From Mallotus nudiflorus (lineage: Eukaryota > Streptophyta > Magnoliopsida > Malpighiales > Euphorbiaceae), in contig CANTUR010000283.1 in NCBI GenBank assembly GCA_947683625.1, positions 248,001 to 312,000 of the forward strand: 64,000 nt of DNA, read 5' to 3'. The notes under the pieces were generated by a model that saw only the letters and a program-made list of their open reading frames with translations, was not told where the DNA came from and did no database searches. Positions 51,526 to 63,311 of the stretch are shown in pieces. The number at the start of each line of letters is the position of its first letter. The first letter of the stretch is position 1. The translations under genes and the position numbers were made by a program.

Positions 51526-52451
51526 AATATAAACATGTACTATTTATATATTGTTATTAATAATATTTATTTTTCGATTTAATTTACATTTAATATTTTT
51601 TAAAAAATATATAAATATATCATGTTAGTGTTAGTATCATAAATAAATAGGATTCATTAGATTAACTTTAATGAGATATCAATCATGTATATAAACCAGA
51701 GGAAAAACATATTTGAGGAGAGTCACTTGACACCATATATATTTTCAACTACATTTTATATTTAATAATTAATATTTTTAATTAAAATCCTAACTTCCTT
51801 TTCTTTCAATATTCTTTTTTTTTTATTATTATTATTATCATTTTTGGCTTGAAATCACCTTTCTACATCTTTTTCTCAATTTATTTTTTAATAAGTGGTT
51901 ATTCTGCATAAATTTAGATTTTATTTTATTTTTTATCATTTCGTCGTCTTTATTGCGGCGTTTAATTTTTCGTTATCTTATTACGACGTTTTGTTTTTGG
52001 TTGTCTTGTTGTGTCTTTTTATTTGTATTTAGGCGATTCAAACAAACATATTTCATCAAACAGATACAGAGATAAGAAATCAAATGGTCGATAGTATGTT
52101 GCAGAACTGGAGTTATAGGTATTCTTATTACTATATTATTATCAAATTTGTAGGCTTTAAGCCAATTTATTATGTTATTAACCTGGGTATTATTTTATCC
52201 TCCAAGGTTTTTAACAAATTTGTATTTATATTTCTATAGATATATTGTTAGTTTAAATCAATGAAGTTATTTTTCTTAAAAAAATATATTTTTAATTATC
52301 TATTTAATATTTAAAATACTTTATTTAAATATAATTACAATATAATATATTATATCTAATTTTATTTAATATAATTTAATTTGCTTAATAATTTAATTTT
52401 ATTAATATAAAAAAAATTTAGATATTGCAACCATGCTTGTTGCCCTCGAAT
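51526..52451. repeat. Segmental duplication, copy 2, right part
   Basis: Resumes the match to 46953-47346 at AACATGTACTATTTATATAT, is interrupted by the retroposon at 51784-52285, and ends at TTGTTGCCCTCGAATT, the same end as copy 1. Confidence 0.75.
51784..52285 (+). mobile_element. LINE-like retroposon, 5'-truncated (about 500 bp)
   Basis: Interrupts duplication copy 2 and is flanked by 12-bp repeats ATATTTTTAATT (51772-51783 and 52286-52297). It ends in an A-rich tail after TATTTTTCTT. The segment AACCTGGGTATTATTTTATCC followed by a T-rich stretch resembles a plant L1 3' end. No reverse transcriptase is retained. A SINE is less likely because no tRNA-like head is visible. Confidence 0.6.
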
Positions 52452-52651
52452 TGACCCCTCATTTCTTGAAAAATATTTTTGAACTCCAGTCAATTAAACA
52501 CTTGATTTTCCGTCGCTTATTCTTATTATGTGGTGCTTTCAAATCTAAATACCCAACTCAGATCGATCTACTCTTTGGGCAAGTTCAAGAACAAATCCTC
52601 AGGTTCTGCATATGTAAGAGAAGGGTTATAAGGTCGATGAAGTTTGAATAG
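52433..52651 (+). CDS. Unrecognised 72-codon open frame next to duplication boundary
   Basis: ATG at 52433 to TAG at 52649. The sequence from 52452 on is clearly less AT-biased than its surroundings. The first codons lie in the duplicated segment, so that start is probably accidental. The peptide is Leu/Phe-rich with several Cys and no motif I know. The minus strand over the same bases also looks coding-like in short stretches (EPEDLFLNLPKE, then a stop). A decayed host-gene or transposon exon is as likely as a real small gene. Confidence 0.2.
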   Translation: MLVALELTPHFLKNIFELQSIKHLIFRRLFLLCGAFKSKYPTQIDLLFGQVQEQILRFCICKRRVIRSMKFE

Positions 52652-53255
52652 TTTAGTAGCATAACTCCTTTCAAATTATTATATTTGTTAAAAATTCGAT
52701 TTTTATCTTTTTATTTTTCAAGTTAAAAAAAAACAGTTAGATTGAATTGTATTGATTAGTATGTATATTATTTTTTGAACAATACAAATGATTAAATTTT
52801 TAACACTATAAAGGAGAGAAAAGAGAGTGAAGGTTCGAACCCTACTTTTCTCAACTGGATGTTCTCAACTTTCTATCTCTTGCACTAATCATGAAGGACA
52901 ATTAGTATATATATTATTAATAATAATAAATTGATACATATTAATTTTAAATGTTTAATAATTTAATATTAGATCTTTTAACAAATAAATGTTTAATAAT
53001 TTACTATTAGATTTTTTAACAAATAATAATTTAATAATTTAATTAATGTTTGTTTAGCATTACATTATGAATATAGAATAAAATTTTCTATCTAAACTAA
53101 CCTCTTAATTATTGTTTTATTGTAATTTTGATTAAATTACATTTAATACCCAATTAACTAATATTAGTAGGTTTTTAGTGATGTAATATTCAATTAAAAA
53201 AAGTGATGTAATATTAATGTAATATAAAAAATTAATAATGAAAAACATTTTTCAT
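52652..53255. other. AT-rich stretch, nothing recognised
   Basis: A 42-bp repeat unit (TTTAATAATTTA-TATTAGATTTTTTAACAAATAA) recurs at about 52955-53050. No gene. Confidence 0.5.
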
Positions 53256-53265
53256 GTAATTTACT

Positions 53266-53989
53266 GTTAAAGTGGCAATTTCCCTGAACTATTTTTCAAA
53301 GTACAATTAACTCCAAAACTAACTTTTTTTTTAACTATTTCACCCAATATGATGGTAATTTTGGCTATTCACCCAATTTTGAGAGACTGAACAACCCTTG
53401 CTTGTTAGAGCAAGTGAAGAAAATTAAAAAAAAACAATAAAACTATATACCAATTGGTAAGAAAATAAAATAAGTTAAAAAAATATAAAAATTAATTTTC
53501 CTCATTCTCTCACTCTTGTAAATTATTATTATAATTTCAAAAAAAATTATGTACTAATTTTGAATTTCATTTAAGGGGTTTTAATATTTCTAGTTATGCA
53601 TATCTATGTCATTAACAAGATAAATTCTTAATTAATCATAAGAATTAACAAAAAAAAAAGTTACAAAAAAAAATTTATTCTTAACTTAAAGCAAGAACAA
53701 ATTACTGTGGTAATTGTTAATTTCAGAAAATGGAAATCTCTGAAATTGGCAAAGGGTTTTTAATTTTTGTTAACTTAAAGCTCAAAATAAATATTTTTCA
53801 ATGTAATTAATTTATTTTAATAAGCATTAATTATTTTAATGAGAGATTGCACTACGCTTTCCTTTTTTAATTAAAATTTGGGGCAAATTGCCAAATTTGA
53901 CATCTTTTTGGGTGAAATAACCAAAAAGTTAGTTTTAGGATTAATTGGACTTTAAAAAATAGTTCAGAGGTGAATTGCCACTTTAGCCA
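53266..53989. mobile_element. Terminal-inverted-repeat element, 724 bp, TSD GTAATTTACT
   Basis: The left end (TTAAAGTGGCAATTTCC ... ATTTCACCCAA) is the reverse complement of the right end (53885-53989), about 110 bp per arm. Perfect 10-bp duplications GTAATTTACT lie at 53256-53265 and 53990-53999. Non-autonomous; the duplication size suits the Mutator superfamily. Confidence 0.8.
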
Positions 53990-53999
53990 GTAATTTACT

Positions 54000-54243
54000 A
54001 TTGAACTAACTATTAAAGGACTTTTATATGTATTATAAATTTAATTTCAAAAATCATTTTTTTATTTTTATAAAATTAAAAATATATATTAATTTAATTT
54101 GTGAAATCACAACAATATAATTACAATATCTTAAAGACAGTACAGAAGTCACCAGAATTTTAAATATTAGACTGTTATCCAGAACAAAATGGCCAAATTT
54201 TTAGTGATGGCTATAACTAATTTATATCAACCTTATCCTTTTC

Positions 54244-54329
<86 letters not shown>

Positions 54330-55430
54330 TATAAAAAAAAATGTTGTTCGAAAAAAAAATCTTATAAAAGAAATTAAATTAAAAAAAAATAAATAAAAAG
54401 AAAGGTGGTAGGGTGGCAGTTTCGTAAATGCAAAGTAAGAACGAAGAAAAACATTACGAAAGGCGTGACAAAAAAGGGATAGTGGCATGAACAGTAAAAA
54501 GAAAGAAAAAACAGTGTTGTCATATCAATAAATAAAATAATGCCAAACAATAACAACCTGAAGCGACACAGGCGCCGCCTATCCGTCAAACACGCACACT
54601 GCGGTGATCAAAAAAAAAAAAAAACACGCACACTGCGCCTTACTTTGACACGACGATGCCCATAATAACAATAATATATGAGAACCATTTTGCAACCTTT
54701 TTTTTTTTTTTGGCAAAGCAGAAATATTTTCCTACTTCCAAATGTAATGCACCCATCTTTAAATTCATAATACATTCATTGGATTCCATTGGTAACTCTC
54801 TCTCTCTATATATATCATAAATAAATTTCAAATAAAAATAAAAAAAACATGTATCATATATTTTGTTAAATACGAATAAAAATCTTTCAATGATGTTAAA
54901 ATTAATAAAAACAAGTTGAAAAAAATTTAAATTTTTAAATAAAATTTTGAAGAACAAATTTTGAGATAGAAGTTTAGTCGACTTGAATTTTGAATTGGTA
55001 AGCCTTTTTATAGCTATGGATATAGAGAATTTTAATTCAAAAAAATAATGAAAAATTTTTGTTTATATTTATAGTATATTAAATTAAATTTTTAATATAT
55101 AAATGTGATATAAAATATTTTTAAATTTAAAATTAAAAAATATAGAAAGTACAACCTATATAATAAAACCAAATTCAAATAATAATAACAATAATAAGAG
55201 TTGACAAATTAATTAAATGAAAAAAATAAAAAGAGGATAAGAATCTCCCAAAAAAGAGAAGGTAATTGAAGTGAAAAGTAAAAAAGAAAAGAGGTGAGTC
55301 AGATAGGTAGATATCATACAGTTAAGATATTTTAGGGACACAGTCTCTATCCTAATCAAATTCTTGATTTTTATGATTAAATCTTTTTTTTTTTTAAATA
55401 ATTTGTGAATTGTTATATAATGTTTGTTAT
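54000..55430. other. Region upstream of SWEET gene; microsatellite and short duplications
   Basis: A (TA)n run spans 54261-54328. The 14-bp ACACGCACACTGCG occurs twice, about 40 bp apart (near 54588 and 54625). A short CT run (54797-54806) is next to TATATATA. No other gene. The last 100 bases before 55436 are AT-rich promoter sequence. Confidence 0.5.
54261..54328. repeat. (TA)n microsatellite
   Basis: Pure dinucleotide run of about 68 bp after a poly-A stretch; about 1.2 kb upstream of the SWEET gene. Confidence 0.9.
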
Positions 55431-55435
55431 CATCC

Positions 55436-55445
55436 CTATATAAAC
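55436..55445 (+). promoter_or_regulatory. TATA box of SWEET gene
   Basis: CTATATAAAC, about 115 bp before the start codon, followed by a CT-rich leader (55455-55560) typical of plant 5' untranslated regions. Transcription probably starts near 55470. Confidence 0.65.
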
Positions 55446-55560
55446 CCGCACAAAGCCCTCTTTACCTCTCTGCTCTTATCCTTTAGCAGTAGTAGTAGCA
55501 AGAGGAGTCGTCTTTTTTGCTCTCTCTTCTCTGTTTTTTTTTTTCTTCTTCTTTCCAACG

Positions 55561-56902
55561 ATGGGTTCACCGGCTCATACTGCTCATACTGTTGTTGGCG
55601 TTATCGGTATATATATACATATATCTGAAATGTGCATTAACGCTCCTCGTACACGCATATGTACACATATGTATATGCATGCATGTTTGTTCACCCTGAA
55701 TTGACTGCGACAGTGAGAGTGACAGCACTTTGAATTGAATTGACCTGTTTGGATTTGATTGATTTTTTATTTATTATATTCTCGACTGTGTGTGGAATCG
55801 TGTAGAAAGTTTGAATTGAAGATTGACATTAACTAAAATTTGGTGGTGTACGTCTTGAATTAATGCAGGTAACGTCATCTCCGCCGCTCTCTTCCTCTCG
55901 CCAATGTAAGCAAGATTTTAATATTAGTGATTTTTTAAAAAATATTTATGGAGTGATGGGTATGGCTAATAAATTACTTGATGCGTGGGTGCAGTCCAAC
56001 TTTCTGGCGCATAATCAAGAAGAGAGATGTGGAGGAGTTCCAGCCTTATCCATATGTAGCAACTGTGCTGAATTGTGCCTTGTGGGTCTTCTATGGACTC
56101 CCAGTTGTCATTAAGGACGGTGTGCTTGTTGTCACCATCAATGGTTTTGGCTTTGTTATTCAGCTGATCTATATTTTCATATACTGCATTTTTGATAGAG
56201 AGAACAAGAAAAGGGTACGTTCTGTTCTCACATATTGATACCCAGCTATAAATTATTTTCATTATTGTTAATTGTTGCCGTTGTTGTTGATTATGCTCAG
56301 ACAAAAGTTCTGCTGTATCTTGGGCTGGAAGTAATTTTTATGGCCGTTGTGATTCTGATCTCAATGCTGGTTATCCACGATCATTCAAAAAGGGCTGTTG
56401 TAGTTGGTGTTTTATGCGATATCTTGAATGTCTGTATGTATGGTTCACCACTTTTGATCTGGGTATGGCTACTTTTGATAATCATCACTCTTATTCATAT
56501 TCATTTGAGTTTTTCCCCCTCTAATCACTGCATTGTTTGTCTACAGAAACAAGTTATAAGAACAAAGAGTGTTGAATTCATGCCATTTTACCTCTCACTG
56601 GCTAATTTCTCTAATGGAGTCTGCTGGACACTTTATGCCATGCTGGAATTAGATTATTTCATCCTGGTAATTATTATATTATATTTCCTTAAAAATCATG
56701 ATCCAAAGGTGATGAATTATTGAGCTGACAACATTACATTTGTTCTAATTTGCAGATTAGCAATGGTCTTGGAGCACTAATGGGAGCCCTCCAGCTGATA
56801 ATCTATGTCTACTATGGTTACATCTACAAGCATCCTGCTGATAGCAAGCCTGGCGATGGTGATATAGTGAAGCCTTCTGAGATCCAGCTTTCTACAGCGT
56901 AG
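55561..56902 (+). CDS. SWEET: SWEET sugar transporter (clade II, SWEET4/7-like), six exons
   Basis: Exons 55561-55606, 55869-55905, 55995-56214, 56301-56462, 56547-56666, 56756-56902; all introns GT-AG, giving 243 residues, the usual length. SWEETs are seven-helix uniporters made of two three-helix MtN3/saliva repeats plus a linker helix; they pass sugars down gradients across plasma or tonoplast membranes. Repeat 1 shows SPIPTFW (26-32), QPYPY (42-46), ATVLNCALWVFYGLP (48-62) and TINGFG (73-78). Repeat 2 shows MYGSPL (147-152), TKSVEFMPFYLSLANFSNG (161-178) and ISNGLG (196-201). The four helix prolines are present, as are Asn75, Asn198 and Trp181, equivalent to the pocket residues of AtSWEET1. 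The ATVLNCALWVFYGLP and ILISNGLG wording suggests clade II, whose members mostly carry hexoses; that assignment is inference. Odd: LLIW follows SPL where TVM/SIM is usual. The C-terminal tail is short. The start is the first ATG after the leader. Confidence 0.95.
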
Positions 56903-57170
56903 ACGACGACTACTACTATTATTAACGAATACACAGTTGCAGGACCCATCGCTGTTTTGGATTTTAATTGTTCGTTTATTTTCTTTTTTTTAAGTCACCA
57001 ATTTTGGTGTGTTCTTTTAAATGGGTTTTGAGTTTTAATTAAGTAGGATTATTTTTCCAATTTGAGGCTATTGTAAATTTGGATGATTTTCTTTTTTTAG
57101 TAGTATTAATCCTTTCCAGCAACAAAAATTGTTTGATTTGGAATGTGTTTTTGGTGATTTGAATTTGTTA
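56903..57170 (+). other. 3' untranslated region of SWEET gene (approximate)
   Basis: T-rich sequence after the stop codon, with TTTTAATTAAGTAGG and TTGTAAATTTGG type far-upstream/near-upstream elements. No canonical AATAAA near the likely end, so the poly(A) site is a guess. Confidence 0.4.
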
Positions 57171-57960
57171 TGGCAATTTATATTATTTTATTTTATTTTT
57201 AAAGTTTGTTACGTTATTTGTTGTGAAAATAGTTTTTAAGTTTGGAGTAAACACTTGAGCGTAACAAATTCTAAGTGTCATTCATTATCTTCATTTAATT
57301 ATTTTTTGTTTTTTCATGTGTATTAATTATTATTATGTTTATTTTTAAAATATTATGTATTTGTATGAATGAATGAGGAATCGGACATAAAATTAATTCT
57401 TAAATGAATTTTTAATAATAAATAATTTATAAATTTTTATTTTATTATGTTGTATTTGGTATCAAATGAATTTTTATTAATGAAAAGTTTATGAATTTTT
57501 ATTTTGTTATATTATATTTGGTATACATCCAATTAAAGTGTGTTTAGTTAAAATAATAGTTATGAATTTCTATTTTGTTATATTATGTTTGATATAAATA
57601 TAGAATTTAAGTTAGTTATTTTTTAGGTTTGGAAAAAAAAAAATTTTATATAGAAAAATATTCTTAAAAATAAAAATAATGAGAGGCATTTTAATCATTT
57701 TAGAAGTATAGAATTAATTCCATAAATTTAAAAATTTGAAATTGTAAATGAATTTCACTTTAAACCAAACACATATAATTCAATTTTGAGGAATTCATAG
57801 ATGAATTTTTATTAATAAATAATCTATAAATTTTTATTTTTTTTATATTGGAATACATCTAGAAATTAATTGTAAATGAATTCTATTTTAAACCAAACAT
57901 TTGTGGAATTCATTTATACTAAACAACTCTTAGTTTGAAAAACCCTAGCCACTTTTTTTT
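57171..57960. repeat. Diverged short repeats, AATTTTTATTTTNTTATATT type
   Basis: Four or five imperfect copies of a segment reading TAAATTTTTATTTTATTATATTGTATTTGGTAT (parts) at about 57430, 57495, 57570 and 57825. AAACCAAACA-type motifs flank the right side (57760, 57890). Probably decayed MITE sequence; no intact ends. Confidence 0.45.
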
Positions 57961-59340
57961 TTTTTTTTTTTTTTTTTTCTCTCTTGCTTTAGATCTTCTA
58001 TACCCTTATAGGATTTGGTTCCTTTGTTTAATTTAAATATTTCTATTATGAAAATTTTATTAATTTTTCTACAATTGAACTCATTTAATAAAAGACTAGA
58101 GATTCGACATGCAGTTAAATAAGATCATTGAGTAAAGTATAAAGATCACCTAGTAGAGTGATTGAAGAGTATGAACAAAAGATTTTACAATAATAAAATT
58201 TTATTTTAATGCTCTCTATTGTGGGGGCTTATACGATGCTTTGAAGACATAGATGTCTTTACCTTTTTAGCCATTGGTTTGCAACATATATTATAGGTCA
58301 TTAAATTAAAATTTTAAAAAAACCTAAAACTTGTAGTTGACATGATCTTCACAATTAACAAAAATATTTTCTAACAGAAACGAAGTTATCACTTATATTT
58401 ATAACAACATCATTTTTAAAAATAATAGACTAAACACGATCTATGGTTGAATATAAAATAATATATGGTTGACCATAAAATACTAAATAAAAAATATACA
58501 ATAAAATATAAATTTCACTAATTTTTACTGTCGTTAACCACACAATATCACAAAATATCAAATAAAAAGATAAAAGAGCACATATTTTAGTATATTATAG
58601 AAAATTCATAATAAATGATACATGGTTAACTACAATAGATTGACTTCAAAATGATATAGGTTGACCACATATTATCAAGCAAAAAAAATTTGGTTGACCA
58701 TAAAAAATCAATTCTCAAAAGTTTGATATTCATTTTTGCAAAATTAATTTTATGATTTAAATAAAATATTATGATTTAATTAGTTTTTGTAAAATTAACA
58801 TCAAAAGTATTTTGATTAAAATCAATTTAAAAACGTTAAAATATGAAGAATTTAGACGGGAGTAAGTTTGAATTTTCAATAATTAGTGATAGAATATGTT
58901 TTAACTTGATTTACTATATTTAGGTTGTGCACATTTCTTAGGATTATCTTCTATTGTGAAGATCATGTTTCACTATTTCTACATTTTTTCTTGTGCTATT
59001 ATGTTGTTGCTTTACTATTTTGTTATTTTTTTTGCTATTTTTTTGTTTGTGGATGTTGTAGATAGTGCATAGATGTAAATATTGTTATACTAACATTTGT
59101 TTTCCAAAGTTTTATTAGAATTAAGTCTAGATATATTCTTTTGCACCTTTTTCTTTTTGATGTATTTATTAAAAAAGTCATGTAGTGACTGTAATTATCT
59201 TTTTTCTTCATGCTTTTCATTATTATTGTTATGATAGGCGAGTGCGTGTTTTGTATATATTTTATTGTATGAAACTAGAGTGATGCAAAAAGTATAATGG
59301 ATATTAGCTAATAAAAAGTATCTAGAAAAAATGACTTTCC
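57961..59340. other. AT-rich intergenic stretch, no gene recognised
   Basis: Begins with a poly-T tract (57953-57977). The motif ATGGTTGACCATAAA and variants recur between 58440 and 58710. Nothing coding is convincing. Confidence 0.5.
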
Positions 59341-60958
59341 TGTCACGACCTGAACCTGAGGGCACGTGACTGGCATTAGGGAATGGGAAGACATAAGGCC
59401 CCCGAAACCCGTAGTAAGCCTTAAAGAAAAGATAAATAACACCTTATAATTTAAAACTTTATTTTAAAATAGAACACATAATCAAACTGATTTTTCTAAA
59501 AAAAAATAAACAAATTCAAGTGCTAACGTGCTTCAACGTCACATATTATAAATTAAACTTAAATCTTTATACATAAGCGTGGTTCGTACAAATAACTACA
59601 CAATATACTTAAAACATATAACTCTTGGTACATATGCTACTGCAACAAACTAGATTAACACACAGTACAGCTTACAATGACCTACATAAAATAGCCGGTG
59701 AAGAAGAAACTCGGCGTGGATGTAGTCTGAGGTAGAACTCCCAAACTCCTGAAAAAAAATAAATTGAGGGGAATCATACCTCACTGAGTAAGTCAATAAA
59801 AAGAGTTGTACGGTTTGAAAACCTTTTTGAAAACTATATGTTTATAGTAAAAATAATTTATAGTATATATTTATAGCTTTTGAAAAATCTCGGTAGAACC
59901 CTAAACCCAAAAATCTACATGGCCAACTGGGCCCACTTATTCTAACTATACTACCGGTCCCCGAGAGCAAAGGCATCAACCGAGGCACCAAGTCGTAGTC
60001 ATTCACTTAATCTCAATATATGGCATTGGCAGTCCCCGAGAGCAAAGGCATCGACCGAGGCACCCACCCCAGTTCATTATCAACCTTACAATCACTGGCG
60101 GTCCCCGAGAATAAAGGCTTCTACTGAGGCACCCGTCCTAATTTAGCATTCACCAATCATATTTATTACAGATCCATCTCTCAATCTCTACCATGTGCAC
60201 ATAGTCCTGGTGAAGCCCACCAGGTAGCCCGTTCTATCAAAATTTCTCAAAATCGATTTTTAAATAAATAAAATGCATTTAAATCTTAAATAACAGCATT
60301 AAAGTAAATAAATCATATAATCAATATAATTAAAATATGAGCGCATGCATTCTTTAAATAAACACATGCACAGATCGTTCTATTGACTTACAGGATGTAT
60401 GCGAAGGCTGACGACCACGCGTCTGCCTCGATCTCATAGCTTCTGGTCCGAAATGCTCTAAAAGAAAAATAACAAATCGACTTTTAAAACATGACTATGG
60501 AATTGAAATCAACAATCAACAAAACAATGAAATTCCAGGCTGACTCGAGGAAAATCGGACAAGACTCGACAGACAGGATAACCTAACTAACGGTAGAGAT
60601 TTTACGAATATCACGTTTTACGAGAAAAATCTACCAAAATTTCGACAGAGTCTCCTCTGTAAAACGGACATCTCTCTACCAAAGGTAGAGCCAGACCTGC
60701 ATAAAATGCACTTCTAATATCCATAAACATCCACACTCGAGTCGGGCTCCCAAGTCTACATTTAGCCCCGACCGAGATCATGACTAAATAAAATATCAAG
60801 AATTAATAATATTTATTTCTCAAAATACATATTTCACATACACATATACAAAAAAATAGATAAAAATATATAAAATCTCAATTATTCAAAATTAAACAAC
60901 TAAATTTGTATTCCTTCATCAAAATATAATTATAACCCAATTTAAAACCATTATAATG

Positions 60959-60961
<3 letters not shown>

Positions 60962-61045
<84 letters not shown>
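60962..61045. repeat. (TA)n microsatellite
   Basis: Pure run of about 84 bp in the group 2 LTR, at the same landmark as those at 11434 and 40135. Confidence 0.9.
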
Positions 61046-61050
<5 letters not shown>

Positions 61051-62002
61051 TGGAATTTAATATTTAAAATTTACACTACTTAAGTAAAAATACCAATTAA
61101 TTTATAAAAATTGTCTAAACCCCTTAAATATTAATAAAACTAATTAAAATATATATTTAACTATGTTTAGCATAAAATTACATTTTTACCCCTAAAATAC
61201 ATAAATTACATAATGTGCTATTAATAGTAAAAAAATAATTCCTTAAAATTATTAAATCATGCCAAAAATTTATTTTCTCAAAATAAATCTTCCTAATATA
61301 ATTAAAACATTTAATCAACCAACAAATTCTAAAACCTAAAATAAAATTAATATACTAAGAACAATTAACTATAATTACTTTAATTATATTAACTGAACCA
61401 AATAAAACCCAATAAATCAACTAAAAAAATTAAATAAAAACTATGCAAAATTCTGTAAATTAAGGAAAATTAGGAAAAATACTTAAAATTTAAATTGAAG
61501 CAATTTATTGGCATAATCCAACATATAGTAAAAAAAAACCTAAAATCAACATTCAAATCGAGCAACAACTAGAAAACAACCTGACAACAACCTAAAAATA
61601 ATAGTGAACAACTCACCTTCAACCTCTAATTCCGGCACCGGAGGTGAGTCGCATCGGCGGCTCTTGGCTTGGACGGATACCTAAGACGATGAGGGAAGTT
61701 GGGGAAGCTTGGGTGGCACTGGATCAAGCTCCAACAATGAGGAGGAAGCTTGGCCGAAGGTGGAAGAGAAGAAACAGTGACAGCAGCACCACCTGAAGCT
61801 CTTCCTCACGGTGGCAATGGCGATTCTGGTGGTGGCAGGGCGAACGACACAGTGAAGAAGAAGGGAGAGATGGTGAGGGATGATGAAGGAGAAGGTGCAG
61901 GGCATTGTGAAGCTTTTGTTTCGTTTTTTTTTCTCTGTTTGCTTTTGTTTTTTTTCTTTTGTTTTGCTTTTGATTCGGTTTTGGTCCCTCTTTCACATGT
62001 AC

Positions 62003-62110
<108 letters not shown>

Positions 62111-62360
62111 GTGCATGTACATGGAAACACATATATAGCCATAAAATTTAATATAATTTAAAATAGCAATAATAAAAATAATAATAATGATAATAATAGA
62201 CAATGAAATTCTAGACATTAAGTAAGTAATACTCACATATATTAATAACCCTAAAATTAATATTAACATAAATATAATATAATGCAAAAGTAACTATTAA
62301 TAACACTATTTAAAAAAAAAATCCCTTTACTTAAATAAATATATAGGGTATTACATTTCC

Positions 62361-62916
62361 GAACTCAAAATTTTAATCTAGAGGATGATTTTTGTTACAT
62401 TCAAGATTATCTCTCATTTTCCAAGCGATCGAGTGGCAACTATTTACACGAGACTTATTTGAGTTTCTGAAAGGATTCTTGCTTCATCTTTAAAGACGTA
62501 TTTAATTCTCTTTCCGGTGTTATTGTCGCATCTCACTCTAATCTCCAAATGCCTCTGGTTGACTCACAATGGCGATTCCACTAAAGATTTAAAATATGTA
62601 ATAATTTTGAAGTGGGCTACTTTTTATGGTATTACTATCTTTAAGTTATTATAAAAGTGCTCAAGTTATAATTGATTAATTTACAAAGTGGTTAACTATA
62701 TCATAAGAAAATACATCCTCAAACTTTACAAATAAAATTCTAGTTTAAGTTAGATTAGAAAGTTATAAGTTAGTTGATTAAAAAAACTATAAGAGTAAAT
62801 TATAAATTTAAAAAAAAAATTAAAATTCAAATTTTCAAAACTCTAAATTAAATTAGTAATAAATAGATATTTTTATTTTTTAAAATAGTTTTTTTACTAA
62901 TTCTTTTGGAAATTCA
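62361..62916. other. Intergenic stretch, no gene recognised
   Basis: The first 220 bp are less AT-biased and contain TGAAGGATTC-like mixed sequence, with no conserved frame. The remainder is AT-rich. Confidence 0.5.
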
Positions 62917-63096
62917 TGTAATGACCGATATATTTTTAATTAATATAAATATATTTTGGGAACTTTATTATTTAAAATACTAAAGTTATTAATATACTGT
63001 TGCCATTATATTTTTTATATATAGCATTCTTATTATTATTTCTATCGTTATTAATATTATTATTTTAACTAGGGTTATTTTTATTATTGTTATAGT

Positions 63097-63148
<52 letters not shown>

Positions 63149-63222
63149 GCATTCTTATTATTATTTCTATCGTTATTAATATTATTATTTTAACTAGGGT
63201 TATTTTTATTATTGTTATATGT

Positions 63223-63311
<89 letters not shown>

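Noticed and set aside
55966..56304. 112-codon minus-strand frame and alternative plus-strand frames around 55863-56723
   Set aside because: Shadows of, or read-through from, the SWEET exons into introns; the splice-correct model accounts for all conserved motifs.
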